Shown: positions 5,239-13,540 of the stretch, piece by piece
Layout of the letters: every line of letters starts with the position of its first letter
How positions within the stretch are numbered: position 1 is the stretch's first letter
The notes under the pieces: model-generated
Seen by the model: the letters and a program-made list of their open reading frames with translations, nothing else
Database searches by the model: none
What the model was told of the DNA's origin: nothing
Source: an uncultured Clostridia bacterium
GTDB lineage: Bacteria; Bacillota_I; Bacilli_A; RF39; UBA660
Assembly (NCBI GenBank): GCA_946533175.1
Contig: CAMNBS010000019.1
Location: forward strand, 1 to 17,443
DNA: 17,443 nucleotides
Direction: 5' to 3'
Made by a program: the position numbers and the translations under genes

Positions 5239-7398
5239 TCAACTTAAACTAATAAAGCCATCTTTTTGAATATTTTCAATGATCTTTCCTTCACTTATGG
5301 CATAATCATAAATACGAACAGAATAAATATCTCCTTTAAAATAATTAGCATATATAGTATTACCAAAAGGATCTCCACCAACAGCCATTATAGTGTTACT
5401 ACCCGGATTTTGAATTTTTCCACTTAAACTATTTGTTTGAATGATAGAAGTTACATCAGTAGAAGTATCCAAAACGCCATCAATATATAATTTTAATACG
5501 CTTCCATCATATGTTCCTGTAACATCATGACTTGAAGTGGTATCCATTGCAGTAGCTGAACGTGCACAGCTATAATAATTATATCCATCAAGCCACACAC
5601 AAAATCCGATATTTCCAGATTTTAAATAAATACCAAATCCACCATTTTCAAAATTAGAAACAATATCTTTTTCCCCTGTAGCATAATCTGGATCGGTTAC
5701 CTTAATAGTTGCTTGAACACTTACTTCTTTTTTATCTCTTATTTCACCTAAATTTAAGAAATCACTTGTACCATTTAAGGAAATATAATCATTGGTTCTA
5801 GTACCACCATTTATGGTTACATTTTGAATTACATCATTATAATAATAGTTATTATTCCATTCCCATTTAGCTTTTAACGTATAATCTTTATTAATAATTA
5901 CTTCTTTACTACTATCCAAAGTTCCCAAATAAAGAACTCTAACATCAATATCATCAAGGGCACTAAGTGGTAAATCAAGAGTATTATCATGACGTTGTAA
6001 AACCACCCTTAAATAAGCACAATTATTAGGTGTTGTAACCTCAATCTCTTGTCTACCAATTGTACCTGCTTTACTTATAAAGTTTTGATTTTCATCATAA
6101 AAATAAGCAAAACGCACTACAACTTGATTATCGCCTTCGGTTGTATCACCCGTCATAATTTTATACTGACTATTTGGATAAACATTTAAATACTCTTTCA
6201 TTCGTAACCTAGTAGTAGTCCCTCCTGTAGTACCTGCATTGCCATTAGCATCCGTTATTGCCCCAACTTCCCAGTCACTATTAGAAACTAAGTTTTCAAA
6301 CTCCCATCCTAGAAAATTGTATCCCTTTCTTGTTGCCGTAGGAAGTGAACCATAATTTTCACCATCTGTTACAATTTTGGTTAATGTCTTTCCATTACCA
6401 TCATCGAAAGTAATTCGATGCGTTTTTTGAGGAGTAGAATTATCTTTAGGAATGATCGAAATATTCCAAAATTTATGTGTTTCACCATTTTTATTTACAT
6501 CAAATCTTAAATAGTATATTCCCGTTTTTGAAACCGTAAATTCAGCCTTGGCTGCCCGAATTACTGCCGATGCTCCGGCACTTACACCATTATGTTCCTG
6601 GGCAATATATACTTCAACACTATCAATTGAAGTAGAATTATCCCAAGTAGTAGCATCAGAATCACAACTAAAAATATAAGTTTTCCCTTGTTCTAAATAT
6701 GCTTTAATGTCAGTCGTCTCATAAGCATTTGATATAAGAGCAGTTATGGTTACAACCCCATTATTAATACTATAAGTACTTCTTGAAGTTGTTTCACTAA
6801 CATTATTTATATCATATACTAAGTTACCTAAACTTTCCGTATTTTTAGCATACATATAGACATTAAAACTAAAACTTTGGGCAGTTAAAGTTTCATAACT
6901 CTCATCAATCCACATTCTTAATCGATAATTCTTCGTGGTAGTTTTAGTAGTACCATCTGTATTACCTTCAATAATATCTTGATGTAATGCTTTTCCATTA
7001 TTATTTAAAGAATTATATAATTCTGAATATAAAAATGGTCCCATAATTGGAGTATCATTTTGATCAGTTAAATATACTTTTATATACTGATTATCAATAT
7101 CACCACTTACTTTTATTAATTCTAATTCATATAATATTGCTTCAGTATCTGCCTTTCCTGTAACTGTAAAATCAAGATACTTAGGATATGTTTTTCCTAA
7201 TCCATCATTCATTGGTAAAACATTAGTCAAAGAATATGTATCATTATTTGTAGCATAATTAATACTTATATCCCCTGTATCAAGAGTTACATCAGCAACA
7301 TCCTTGTTATATACAAAATAGGCATAACTAACACCACCAGATACCATAATAAATGCCATTAAACTTACAAATAGCATTACTACTTTTTTATTATTCAT
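5239..7398 (-). CDS. Surface protein: TasA-like N-terminus, interrupted InlB repeat, LamG-like C-terminus
   Basis: This 719-residue protein starts with a SipW-type signal (basic MNNKK, hydrophobic 6-20, then GGVSYAYFVYN) and a TasA/camelysin-like domain to about 190. A beta-sandwich-like stretch runs at about 205-318. An InlB B-repeat begins at about 327 (FDDGNGKTLTKI, GYNFLGW) but its closing strand, YTLKAKWEW, appears only at 506-514. About 120 residues with a carbohydrate-binding-like look are inserted between the two halves. Residues about 530-710 form a LamG/concanavalin-like domain (YISLNGTSDFLNLG, FGIYLKSGNIGF, LKLYIDGVLD, GDIYSVRIYDYA). No LPXTG motif is seen, and anchoring is probably by the N-terminal helix if it is not cleaved. 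GGGTGATTGT precedes the ATG. A role in matrix or glycan binding is likely but unproven. Confidence 0.75.
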   Translation of the reverse strand: MNNKKVVMLFVSLMAFIMVSGGVSYAYFVYNKDVADVTLDTGDISINYATNNDTYSLTNVLPMNDGLGKTYPKYLDFTVTGKADTEAILYELELIKVSGDIDNQYIKVYLTDQNDTPIMGPFLYSELYNSLNNNGKALHQDIIEGNTDGTTKTTTKNYRLRMWIDESYETLTAQSFSFNVYMYAKNTESLGNLVYDINNVSETTSRSTYSINNGVVTITALISNAYETTDIKAYLEQGKTYIFSCDSDATTWDNSTSIDSVEVYIAQEHNGVSAGASAVIRAAKAEFTVSKTGIYYLRFDVNKNGETHKFWNISIIPKDNSTPQKTHRITFDDGNGKTLTKIVTDGENYGSLPTATRKGYNFLGWEFENLVSNSDWEVGAITDANGNAGTTGGTTTRLRMKEYLNVYPNSQYKIMTGDTTEGDNQVVVRFAYFYDENQNFISKAGTIGRQEIEVTTPNNCAYLRVVLQRHDNTLDLPLSALDDIDVRVLYLGTLDSSKEVIINKDYTLKAKWEWNNNYYYNDVIQNVTINGGTRTNDYISLNGTSDFLNLGEIRDKKEVSVQATIKVTDPDYATGEKDIVSNFENGGFGIYLKSGNIGFCVWLDGYNYYSCARSATAMDTTSSHDVTGTYDGSVLKLYIDGVLDTSTDVTSIIQTNSLSGKIQNPGSNTIMAVGGDPFGNTIYANYFKGDIYSVRIYDYAISEGKIIENIQKDGFISLS

Positions 7399-7423
7399 AC
7401 AATCACCCTATTTTTCTAAAATA

Positions 7424-7453
7424 ATTGTATCATAGAAAGAATTATTTTGTAAA
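7424..7453 (-). promoter_or_regulatory. Promoter of the LamG surface protein gene
   Basis: TTTACA (7453-7448) and an extended -10 TGaTACAAT (-10 at 7429-7424) are 18 nt apart on the minus strand, some 26 nt before the start codon. It lies just beyond the preceding terminator, supporting independent transcription. Confidence 0.55.
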
Positions 7454-7455
7454 CA

Positions 7456-7479
7456 TTTTATCATTTATTAATGATAAAA
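7456..7479. other. Second hairpin in the 7399-7501 gap
   Basis: TTTTATCATT and AATGATAAAA pair over 10 bp around the tetraloop TATT. It follows the T-run of the terminator at 7476-7498 on the minus strand and directly precedes the next promoter. It may be a backup terminator. Confidence 0.4.
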
Positions 7480-7498
7480 AAAGACATAAAATATGTCT
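7476..7498 (-). terminator. Rho-independent terminator of the protease operon
   Basis: On the minus strand AGACATA, TTT, TATGTCT forms a 7-bp stem with a short loop followed by six T's, beginning 4 nt after the stop of the coiled-coil gene. It ends the three-gene operon. Confidence 0.7.
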
Positions 7499-7501
7499 AG
7501 T

Positions 7502-8857
7502 TTAATTATTTTTTTTCACTAACTGTTTATGTTTACCAAGTCGAATTAACTCTTCTTCCATTAATATAGCTAGTTTATTATCAGTTAAAACACTATTTTC
7601 ATGTTTTTCTTTTTGATAATGATATCTATCTTTTAATAAAACATCAAATTCTTCTTTTTTAGAAATTAACATAGTTAATAGACTTTCCATTGAAATATTA
7701 ATATGATCAAGAGAAATATAATCTTCATGATTAAAGATACTAACAAAACGATTTAAAGTATTATATAATTTAACTAATTCTGTTTTAGTAGCGTTTCTAG
7801 GATAGTTAAATTTAACTTTCTCTCCATTTAAAAAATCATAATAAATTTTATTTAATGCTTCAAATAAATCATCTACTTTTTTGATATTTCCATTCATCAT
7901 TTCATTTATTAAAATAAGCTTTCTAGCTAATTCCATATCTTGAAATCTTTTAATAATTTTTTCTAATAATTCATAATCTTCTTTTCTTTTTTCTTCTTTC
8001 TTTTCTTGTTCTTTCTTCTTTAAATCAATTATTTTTCTATTAGCTTTTTCACATAATAAATCACATCTTTTTTGTAAATTTAAAAATACTTCTTCATTAT
8101 ATAATAAATCATATTTATCTTTACTTTTAGTATATAGTTCTTTTCTTAATGTTAATATTTCAGCTTGGACTGAAGCATTATTTCTTAATTTTCGTAACTG
8201 TTCTAATTTATCTTTAATCTTTTTTAATTCACGATCATAATATGATTTATTATGCTTATGGGATATAAAATCTTTTTCTAATTGGGAAATTTTTTCTTCT
8301 ATTTCATCTAATAGATAAGTTGTTACTGTAACATAATTTACTTTCTTGTATTCATTAATTGTCTTTTCTTTTATTTTTTCATCATATTTTTCTAATATTT
8401 TATAAATATTACTTTCAAGCGATGCAATTGGCTTTTTGATACTTAATTCTTTTGATTCAATTGGTTTAATGCCCTTATTTTCAATAAAAAAATCAAGTTC
8501 TTCATTTATTTTTTCATTCTGATAAATAGAAATTGGAGCCTTGGCAATTTTTTTCTTTAGTTTTTGAATAATTTGTAAATCTTTTTCTTTATCTTCACTA
8601 TTATTATTCTGAATAATATCTTCAATTTTTTTTATTTTTTCAAGTATTTTATTCTTATCTTCTTGAGTTATTAAAAGATATACTGGTAAAGAATCACTAG
8701 ATGATCCATTAATATATACCCCATATCCTTTCAAATAACGTTCATTTTTAGCATCGCGAATATTCTCTTTTATTTTTTTTGTGACCTTATTCTTCCGATA
8801 AAACAACGAATGAAATAAGTTTATTATCCATTTAATTATTTTTTTTATTATCTTCAT
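7502..8857 (-). CDS. Coiled-coil protein of unknown function
   Basis: This 451-residue, highly charged, Lys/Glu/Ile-rich protein belongs to no family I recognise. The first 20 residues (KKIIKWIINLFHSLFY) form a basic amphipathic stretch that could bind the membrane surface; there is no clear signal peptide. A small segment at about 44-64 (GYGVYINGSSSDSLPVYLLI) is less charged. Long helical heptad-like stretches then run at about 68-110, 160-240 and 250-310, followed by a helical end. SD AGAGGT lies before the ATG. It starts 9 nt after the J-domain gene and is the last gene of the operon, so it may work with the membrane J protein, for instance as a scaffold; that is inference. Confidence 0.6.
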   Translation of the reverse strand: MKIIKKIIKWIINLFHSLFYRKNKVTKKIKENIRDAKNERYLKGYGVYINGSSSDSLPVYLLITQEDKNKILEKIKKIEDIIQNNNSEDKEKDLQIIQKLKKKIAKAPISIYQNEKINEELDFFIENKGIKPIESKELSIKKPIASLESNIYKILEKYDEKIKEKTINEYKKVNYVTVTTYLLDEIEEKISQLEKDFISHKHNKSYYDRELKKIKDKLEQLRKLRNNASVQAEILTLRKELYTKSKDKYDLLYNEEVFLNLQKRCDLLCEKANRKIIDLKKKEQEKKEEKRKEDYELLEKIIKRFQDMELARKLILINEMMNGNIKKVDDLFEALNKIYYDFLNGEKVKFNYPRNATKTELVKLYNTLNRFVSIFNHEDYISLDHINISMESLLTMLISKKEEFDVLLKDRYHYQKEKHENSVLTDNKLAILMEEELIRLGKHKQLVKKNN

Positions 8858-8866
8858 GTAAACCTC

Positions 8867-9589
8867 TTATTTTAGTATATTATGATAAAATCTTAAATCA
8901 TTTTCTAAACAATCAATTTCTCTTTTTAATTTTAAAATTTCCTTTGTTTTCTCTTCTTTTTCTTTATTAATTTTACTAATATTATTAATTACCTTAACAT
9001 AATCTTCTGCTTTGACTTTACTCTTTTTGGTTATATCTTGAACAACATAGAAAAAATATTTAATCATCCAAAAAAACAGAAAAACCATCATTCCAAATAA
9101 ACAAAAACCAAAAAGATTATTTTGATAAAATGCCAGAAAAAAAGTACATATAATAACTATTAAAAAAATAATACAACCTATTTTAATGCGTTTCAATTTC
9201 ATTGAATCTATATTATTATCTAATAAAACATGTTGTTTTTCAATTCTTTGATAATATAGTTTACTATAACTTTTTTCAAAATCATCTAAATCATTTTGTA
9301 ATATTTCTAATGAATCAGTTAACCTATTCTTTTTTTTAGTTAATTTATCAACCATTTCTTGACAAAAATCATAATCAATATCTGTGTATTTTTTAGTTTT
9401 CTTTTCATATTTGAAAGACACTTGATTATTGGTAAGTTCTTTTTTTACTTCATTAATTAATTGAAATATTTGCGCATTACCATGATGATCAGGATGATTT
9501 TCTTTTAATAGCTTTTTTAATGCTTTTTTGACACTATCATTATATTCACCTTGATAGCCAATAATTTTATATATACTTTCTTTATTCAT
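8867..9589 (-). CDS. Membrane-anchored J-domain protein
   Basis: The 240-residue product opens with a J-domain-like segment: residues 1-52 contain the helix LKKLLKENHPDHHGN with the diagnostic HPD at 32-34, which in DnaJ proteins stimulates the ATPase of DnaK. It lacks the Gly/Phe and zinc-finger regions of full DnaJ. A coiled-coil region (about 75-125) follows, then two membrane helices (about 136-155 and 159-182) and a second coiled coil to the end. Both soluble arms probably face the cytoplasm. It begins 11 nt after the protease gene, with AGGA at a normal distance. The family suggests recruitment of DnaK to a membrane site; the client is unknown. The J-domain is short and divergent. Confidence 0.7.
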   Translation of the reverse strand: MNKESIYKIIGYQGEYNDSVKKALKKLLKENHPDHHGNAQIFQLINEVKKELTNNQVSFKYEKKTKKYTDIDYDFCQEMVDKLTKKKNRLTDSLEILQNDLDDFEKSYSKLYYQRIEKQHVLLDNNIDSMKLKRIKIGCIIFLIVIICTFFLAFYQNNLFGFCLFGMMVFLFFWMIKYFFYVVQDITKKSKVKAEDYVKVINNISKINKEKEEKTKEILKLKREIDCLENDLRFYHNILK

Positions 9590-9600
9590 CTTTAATCCTA

Positions 9601-10824
9601 CTACTTATTTAGTATCAATTTAATAGCATACTCAAGTTGATTATCTTCTCCATCTTTATTATAAACATATTTTATTTCTTCATCTGGTGTAATTCCTTTT
9701 CCATCAATATAATTTCCACGAGGAGTTAACCATTCCTGATAAGTATATTTAACCATTGAACCATTCGATAAAGAATATACTTTTTGGACTTTTCCTTTAC
9801 CAAAGGTTTTAGTACCGACTATTTGAGCACCATAAGTTTCTTTCAATGCTCCAACTAATAATTCACTAGCGGATGCACTAGCTGAATCTGCTAATACAAT
9901 AATTGGATATTTGCGTTCATCTTTGGTTTTATCATAAACAATTTCTATTTTCTCTTTTGTTTTAAGTTGATAAATTGGTAATCCTTTTTGAATAAATATT
10001 GAAATAATATCGCTAACAGTTGTCAAATATCCCCCTGAATTTCCCCTTACATCAATAATTAAAGAATCTATTTTCTCTTCTTCTAATTTTAGTAATTCTT
10101 TTTCAAATTGTTTAAAGGTATTAGCCGCAAAAATAGAAATATGAAGATAACCTATTTTTTTAGATTCTTTTTCTATTAATTCACTAGTTACACTAATCGT
10201 ATCAACTGTTCCTCTTTTAATCGTAAATTCATATTCTTGTTTATCTCTTAAAACTTTAATGTTTACCTCTGTTCCAGTTTCACCTTTAACAATACTAGAA
10301 ATAGCATTTAATGATTTTCCCTTGATACTTTCTCCATTAACTTCTAATAATACATCATCCGTTAATATTCCAACTTTTTGAGCTGGTGAATCATCAAAAA
10401 CTTTACCAATAAGAATTTGATCATCCTTAAGTTTTATTTCCGCTCCAATACCAGAATATGAACCATCAACATCTTCACTAAAATCTTTAGCATCATCTTC
10501 TGTTAAATAACCTGCATAAGGGTCTCCTAAATATTTAATCATTCCGTTAATTCCGGATGATAATAGTTCTTCTTTATCAATATCCTGATAATAAGAGTTG
10601 GCTATATCATTATAGGTGGATAAAAATTCATTTACAAAACCTTTTGAAGCAAAACCAAGTGGACCTTTTGCATACATAATAATACCACCAATAACTATTC
10701 CCAATCCTAAAGTAATAAGAATAGTCACAACAAGTTCTTTAACACTAAAACATTTATGATTATTAACAATTTTTTTTTGATATTTTCTTTTAATATTTGA
10801 AAAGAATTTCTTTATTTTACTCAT
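9601..10824 (-). CDS. S41-family C-terminal processing protease (CtpA/CtpB-like)
   Basis: This 407-residue serine protease has one N-terminal membrane helix (about 31-51) and an extracytoplasmic body. A PDZ domain lies at about 123-205 (GSYSGIGAEI, DSPAQKVGIL, DVLLEVNG, LRDKQEYEF), and the S41 catalytic domain follows with DVRGNSGGYL (259-268). The SASASE motif places the nucleophile at S318, and TFGKG places the general base at K343; the 25-residue spacing matches E. coli Tsp S430/K455. Such enzymes trim or degrade proteins outside the membrane; CtpB of Bacillus acts in sporulation signalling, which is notable because spo0A is close by. GAGGT lies before the ATG. It is the first gene of a three-gene operon. 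Confidence 0.9.
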   Translation of the reverse strand: MSKIKKFFSNIKRKYQKKIVNNHKCFSVKELVVTILITLGLGIVIGGIIMYAKGPLGFASKGFVNEFLSTYNDIANSYYQDIDKEELLSSGINGMIKYLGDPYAGYLTEDDAKDFSEDVDGSYSGIGAEIKLKDDQILIGKVFDDSPAQKVGILTDDVLLEVNGESIKGKSLNAISSIVKGETGTEVNIKVLRDKQEYEFTIKRGTVDTISVTSELIEKESKKIGYLHISIFAANTFKQFEKELLKLEEEKIDSLIIDVRGNSGGYLTTVSDIISIFIQKGLPIYQLKTKEKIEIVYDKTKDERKYPIIVLADSASASASELLVGALKETYGAQIVGTKTFGKGKVQKVYSLSNGSMVKYTYQEWLTPRGNYIDGKGITPDEEIKYVYNKDGEDNQLEYAIKLILNK

Positions 10825-10849
10825 AATTACCTCAATTAATTATATTAAT

Positions 10850-10879
10850 ATAATACCATATTTTATCTTATTAAAGCAA
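10850..10879 (-). promoter_or_regulatory. Promoter of the protease / J-domain operon
   Basis: TTGCTT (10879-10874) and an extended -10 TGgTATTAT (-10 at 10855-10850) lie 18 nt apart on the minus strand, about 26 nt before the ATG. It is back to back with the femX-like promoter. Confidence 0.5.
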
Positions 10880-10904
10880 TTTTTTACAAAAAAACAAATA
10901 ATTA

Positions 10905-10933
10905 TTGCCTAATACATTTTTTTCCATTATAAT
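10905..10933 (+). promoter_or_regulatory. Promoter of the FemX-like gene
   Basis: TTGCCT (10905-10910) and TATAAT (10928-10933) are separated by 17 nt, an almost ideal vegetative promoter. The start codon follows about 27 nt later. Confidence 0.7.
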
Positions 10934-10960
10934 TATTTTATAGAAAAGGTGGTGATTGAT

Positions 10961-12211
10961 TTGAAAATCATAACACTAAGTGAAAAAGAATTTGATGCTT
11001 TTTCCATGAAAAATAAAAACAACTCATATTATCAAACTAGTATGTATGCCAAATTTCAACATGATGTTGAAGGATATCAGATTCATTATCTAGGTTTTCA
11101 AAATGATGATAACAAACTAATTGGTGCAGGTTTAATGCTTTATAAAACTCTTTTTTGGGGATATAAATTTGCTTATTCACCTAGAGGTTTTTTAATTGAT
11201 TATGATGATATGGATTTAATAACTGAATTAACTCAAGAATTAAAACAACTTCTTCGAAAGCAAAAATTTATCTTTATTAAAATTGATCCATTGATTGTGG
11301 CGAGTGAGCGAGATAAAGATGGTAATACCATTCATTTTAATAACAAAGTAAATGATATTTTAACTACCTTTAGTAATAACAAATACGAGCATTTAGGATT
11401 TAATCTGTATAATGAATCAGTTATTTCACGATGGAGTGTTTTATCTCTTCTTAATAAAGATGGTAGAGTTTTATTTAATAATTTTTCAAAAGAAGTAAAA
11501 GAAAAAATAACCTATGCTAATAATATGGCTGTTTCAGTATCAAGAGATAATGATAATAATCTAGATAAATTTTATGATTATCTAAAAAACAATTTTACTA
11601 AAAAAAATAAAAAATATTTCCAAGCATTATTTCAAGCTTTTAATGATAAATTAAAAATATTTTATGCCTTTATTGATACCAAAAAATATGTTCAAAATGC
11701 TAATAAACTTTATAATCAAGAATTTGAAAAGAATAAGAATCTCGCTGACATCATTCAAAGTGGTGATAATATTAAATATGATATTCAAAAAGCTATTAAC
11801 GATAAAATAACATCCGATAAATTATTAAATACTTATAAAAAAGATATTGTGGCATCGACAAAATTATTAAAACAATATCCTGATGGAATAACTTGTGGAG
11901 CTGCTCTTACTCTAGAAGAAGCTAAAGGAGTTTGTATTTTAATTAATTATGAAGCCAAAGAATATGCTCATTATAATATATCTACCCTTTTAACTTATGA
12001 AATAATGAAATATTTTGGAAAAGAGAATTATCAATATATCAATCTTGGTGATATAACAGGAAACTTTAATCCAAGTTCAAAATATTATCCATTATTATTA
12101 AGTAAAATTGGCTTTAATTCATCAATATTGGAATATATTGGAGAGTTTGATATTATTCTAAAGCCAGCAATGTACAAAATATATAAAAAGAAGTATAAAA
12201 TTAAAAGATAA
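10961..12211 (+). CDS. FemA/FemX-family aminoacyl-tRNA-dependent peptidoglycan bridge transferase
   Basis: The product of about 416 residues matches the FemABX family, which adds amino acids from aminoacyl-tRNA to the stem peptide of lipid II or peptidoglycan in the cytoplasm. Characteristic parts are the opening MKIITLSEKEFDAF, the YYQTSMYAKFQ and YKFAYSPRGFLIDY segments, FIKIDPL, and the late GNAT-like part with YINLGDITGNFN and KIGFNSSILEYIGEFD. A long helical insertion in the middle (about 225-290) fits the tRNA-interacting coiled-coil arm of the family. I chose TTG 10961 rather than GTG 10949, because AAAGGTGGTGA then sits 6 nt before the codon and the protein starts where relatives do. 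It is monocistronic. The added residue (Ala, Ser or Gly) cannot be read from the sequence. Confidence 0.8.
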   Translation: MKIITLSEKEFDAFSMKNKNNSYYQTSMYAKFQHDVEGYQIHYLGFQNDDNKLIGAGLMLYKTLFWGYKFAYSPRGFLIDYDDMDLITELTQELKQLLRKQKFIFIKIDPLIVASERDKDGNTIHFNNKVNDILTTFSNNKYEHLGFNLYNESVISRWSVLSLLNKDGRVLFNNFSKEVKEKITYANNMAVSVSRDNDNNLDKFYDYLKNNFTKKNKKYFQALFQAFNDKLKIFYAFIDTKKYVQNANKLYNQEFEKNKNLADIIQSGDNIKYDIQKAINDKITSDKLLNTYKKDIVASTKLLKQYPDGITCGAALTLEEAKGVCILINYEAKEYAHYNISTLLTYEIMKYFGKENYQYINLGDITGNFNPSSKYYPLLLSKIGFNSSILEYIGEFDIILKPAMYKIYKKKYKIKR

Positions 12212-12241
12212 AAGCTAAATTCATTATTGAATTTAGCTTTT
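12210..12241. terminator. Bidirectional terminator between femX-like and spo0A
   Basis: A perfect 13-14 bp stem (AAAAGCTAAATTCA with its complement) surrounds the loop TTAT. It carries A's on the left and T's on the right, so it works in both directions. It overlaps the stop codons of both convergent genes, which are only 29 bp apart. Confidence 0.8.
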
Positions 12242-13008
12242 TAATTATTCACATATTCGTGATATTCTAATCTCAATTTATCAGATAAAGTAACAATAAA
12301 CTCAGAGTTGGTAGCTTTGGCCTTATCAATATCCACACTATACCCAAATACCTCTTCCATAAGTTCCCAATTAGCTCTATTCCAACTAACTTCGATAGCA
12401 TGTCGAATAGCTCTTTCAACACGCGATGATGTAGTATTATATTTTTTAGCTATCATGGGATATAATTCTTTAGTTATAGCACTAGCTAATTCTGGATCAT
12501 TATAAATAAGGTTTATTCCTTCACGGATATAAGTATATCCTTTAATATGTGATGGAACACCTAATTCATGTAACAATTTAGTTATTGACATTTGTAAATT
12601 ACTATAATACAAGTCAATTGTTTTTTTATTATATATTTCATTATTAGAATATTCCAATATTTTATTCTCTAACTCTGAAAGTTCAAAAGGTTTTAACATA
12701 AAATATTTAATCCCTAATCCTGACACTTTTCTTATTACTTCTGGCGAATTATATGAAGTAAGGACAATAAATCTTTCTTCAATATTTTTCTTTTGACATT
12801 CTTCTAATAGTTTAATACCATCCATTAATGGCATTATAAGATCTAATAAAACAATATCATATTTATTCTTCTCCAATAATGATAAACCTTCTTTACCATT
12901 ATACGCTACATCAGATACTTCGATTACTGCATGACTACTAAAGTACTCCTTAACCATGTCGACTAATTGTAAATTATCATCGACAACTAATACTTTAATT
13001 TTGTTCAT
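12241..13008 (-). CDS. spo0A: Sporulation master regulator Spo0A
   Basis: This is a full-length response regulator of 255 residues. The receiver domain shows the acidic pocket D10-D11, phospho-acceptor D56 (VLLDLIMP), T84 and K106 (MLKPF). The C-terminal DNA-binding domain (about 140-255) is unmistakably Spo0A: LHELGVPSHIKGY, REGINLIYNDPELA, the recognition helix region TSSRVERAIRHAIEVSW (193-209) and the end NSEFIVTLSDKLRLEYH. When phosphorylated by the phosphorelay or by histidine kinases it binds TGTCGAA boxes and switches on sporulation and stationary-phase genes. AAAGGATG lies before the ATG. In Bacillus spoIVB precedes spo0A; here an HNH-like gene does. A 0A box upstream suggests autoregulation. 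Confidence 0.95.
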   Translation of the reverse strand: MNKIKVLVVDDNLQLVDMVKEYFSSHAVIEVSDVAYNGKEGLSLLEKNKYDIVLLDLIMPLMDGIKLLEECQKKNIEERFIVLTSYNSPEVIRKVSGLGIKYFMLKPFELSELENKILEYSNNEIYNKKTIDLYYSNLQMSITKLLHELGVPSHIKGYTYIREGINLIYNDPELASAITKELYPMIAKKYNTTSSRVERAIRHAIEVSWNRANWELMEEVFGYSVDIDKAKATNSEFIVTLSDKLRLEYHEYVNN

Positions 13009-13039
13009 ATTTCATCCTTTCATCCTACACGCATTTTCT

Positions 13040-13045
13040 ATTATA
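13040..13045 (-). promoter_or_regulatory. Possible -10 of spo0A
   Basis: TATAAT on the minus strand 31 nt before the ATG. The region 17 nt upstream does not match a -35, so activation by a bound regulator would be needed, fitting the upstream Spo0A box. Confidence 0.35.
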
Positions 13046-13088
13046 TAGTATCTTTTTAAAAAGCGCTATAGCAAAAAATGAAATGTTT

Positions 13089-13113
13089 TGTCGAATTGAC
13101 ACTTTTTGTCTAT
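13089..13113. promoter_or_regulatory. Spo0A box(es) upstream of spo0A
   Basis: TTTTGTCGAAT contains TGTCGAA (13089-13095), the exact core of the Bacillus 0A box. It is part of the near-palindrome TGTCGAATTGACA, and a weaker TGTCTAT (13107-13113) lies 18 bp further on. The site is about 80 bp upstream of the spo0A start and about 45 bp upstream of the TATAAT, a position compatible with control by its own product. Confidence 0.55.
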
Positions 13114-13532
13114 TTTCTAATTTTTTTCTTGCATTTTCTGCTCCCATGATAGTATGAATCCATATATCCAGATAAGTCAACATCCATTAAAAATTCATAG
13201 CCATCCTGTGTAAAAACACGATATAAAATATCATCTATTTCATCAAGAGTTTTTTCACTTACCGGTTTAGCACTATAATTTATTTTCACAAATATCGCTT
13301 GTAAATCGGCGAAAGCATCCGGACAAGCATATTCTAAAATATGTAAAAGATCGTGTGCATTACGAGTTAAAATAGCCCCATTACTTATATCATCTTCACC
13401 ACCATTATGACGTGATATAATATGATGAAAAGTATATGGATTACGACGTGATAAAATAAAATTCATCCAATCAACTCCATTTGGTTTATACTTTTTTATC
13501 ATTATCTTTAAATTATGTAAATTATCCCCCAT
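13110..13532 (-). CDS. HNH-like protein of unknown role
   Basis: This 140-residue protein centres on FHHIISRHNGGEDDIS-NGAILTRNAHDLLH (about 35-64). Here H36/H37, N51 and H60 (or H64) follow the H-N-H order of the beta-beta-alpha metal nuclease fold. There are no Cys pairs for the extra zinc site often seen with HNH domains. The C-terminal part is acidic and then ends in a very basic tail (SRKCKKKIRK). It starts 8 nt after tpiA with GGTGG overlapping the tpiA stop, so it belongs to the pgk-tpiA operon. It has no obvious restriction or phage context, so it may be a housekeeping nuclease or RNA-related enzyme; activity is unproven. Confidence 0.6.
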   Translation of the reverse strand: MGDNLHNLKIMIKKYKPNGVDWMNFILSRRNPYTFHHIISRHNGGEDDISNGAILTRNAHDLLHILEYACPDAFADLQAIFVKINYSAKPVSEKTLDEIDDILYRVFTQDGYEFLMDVDLSGYMDSYYHGSRKCKKKIRK

Positions 13533-13540
13533 ATTACCAC

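Noticed and set aside
12308..12505. Plus-strand 65-codon frame
   Set aside because: Antisense to the highly conserved Spo0A DNA-binding domain.
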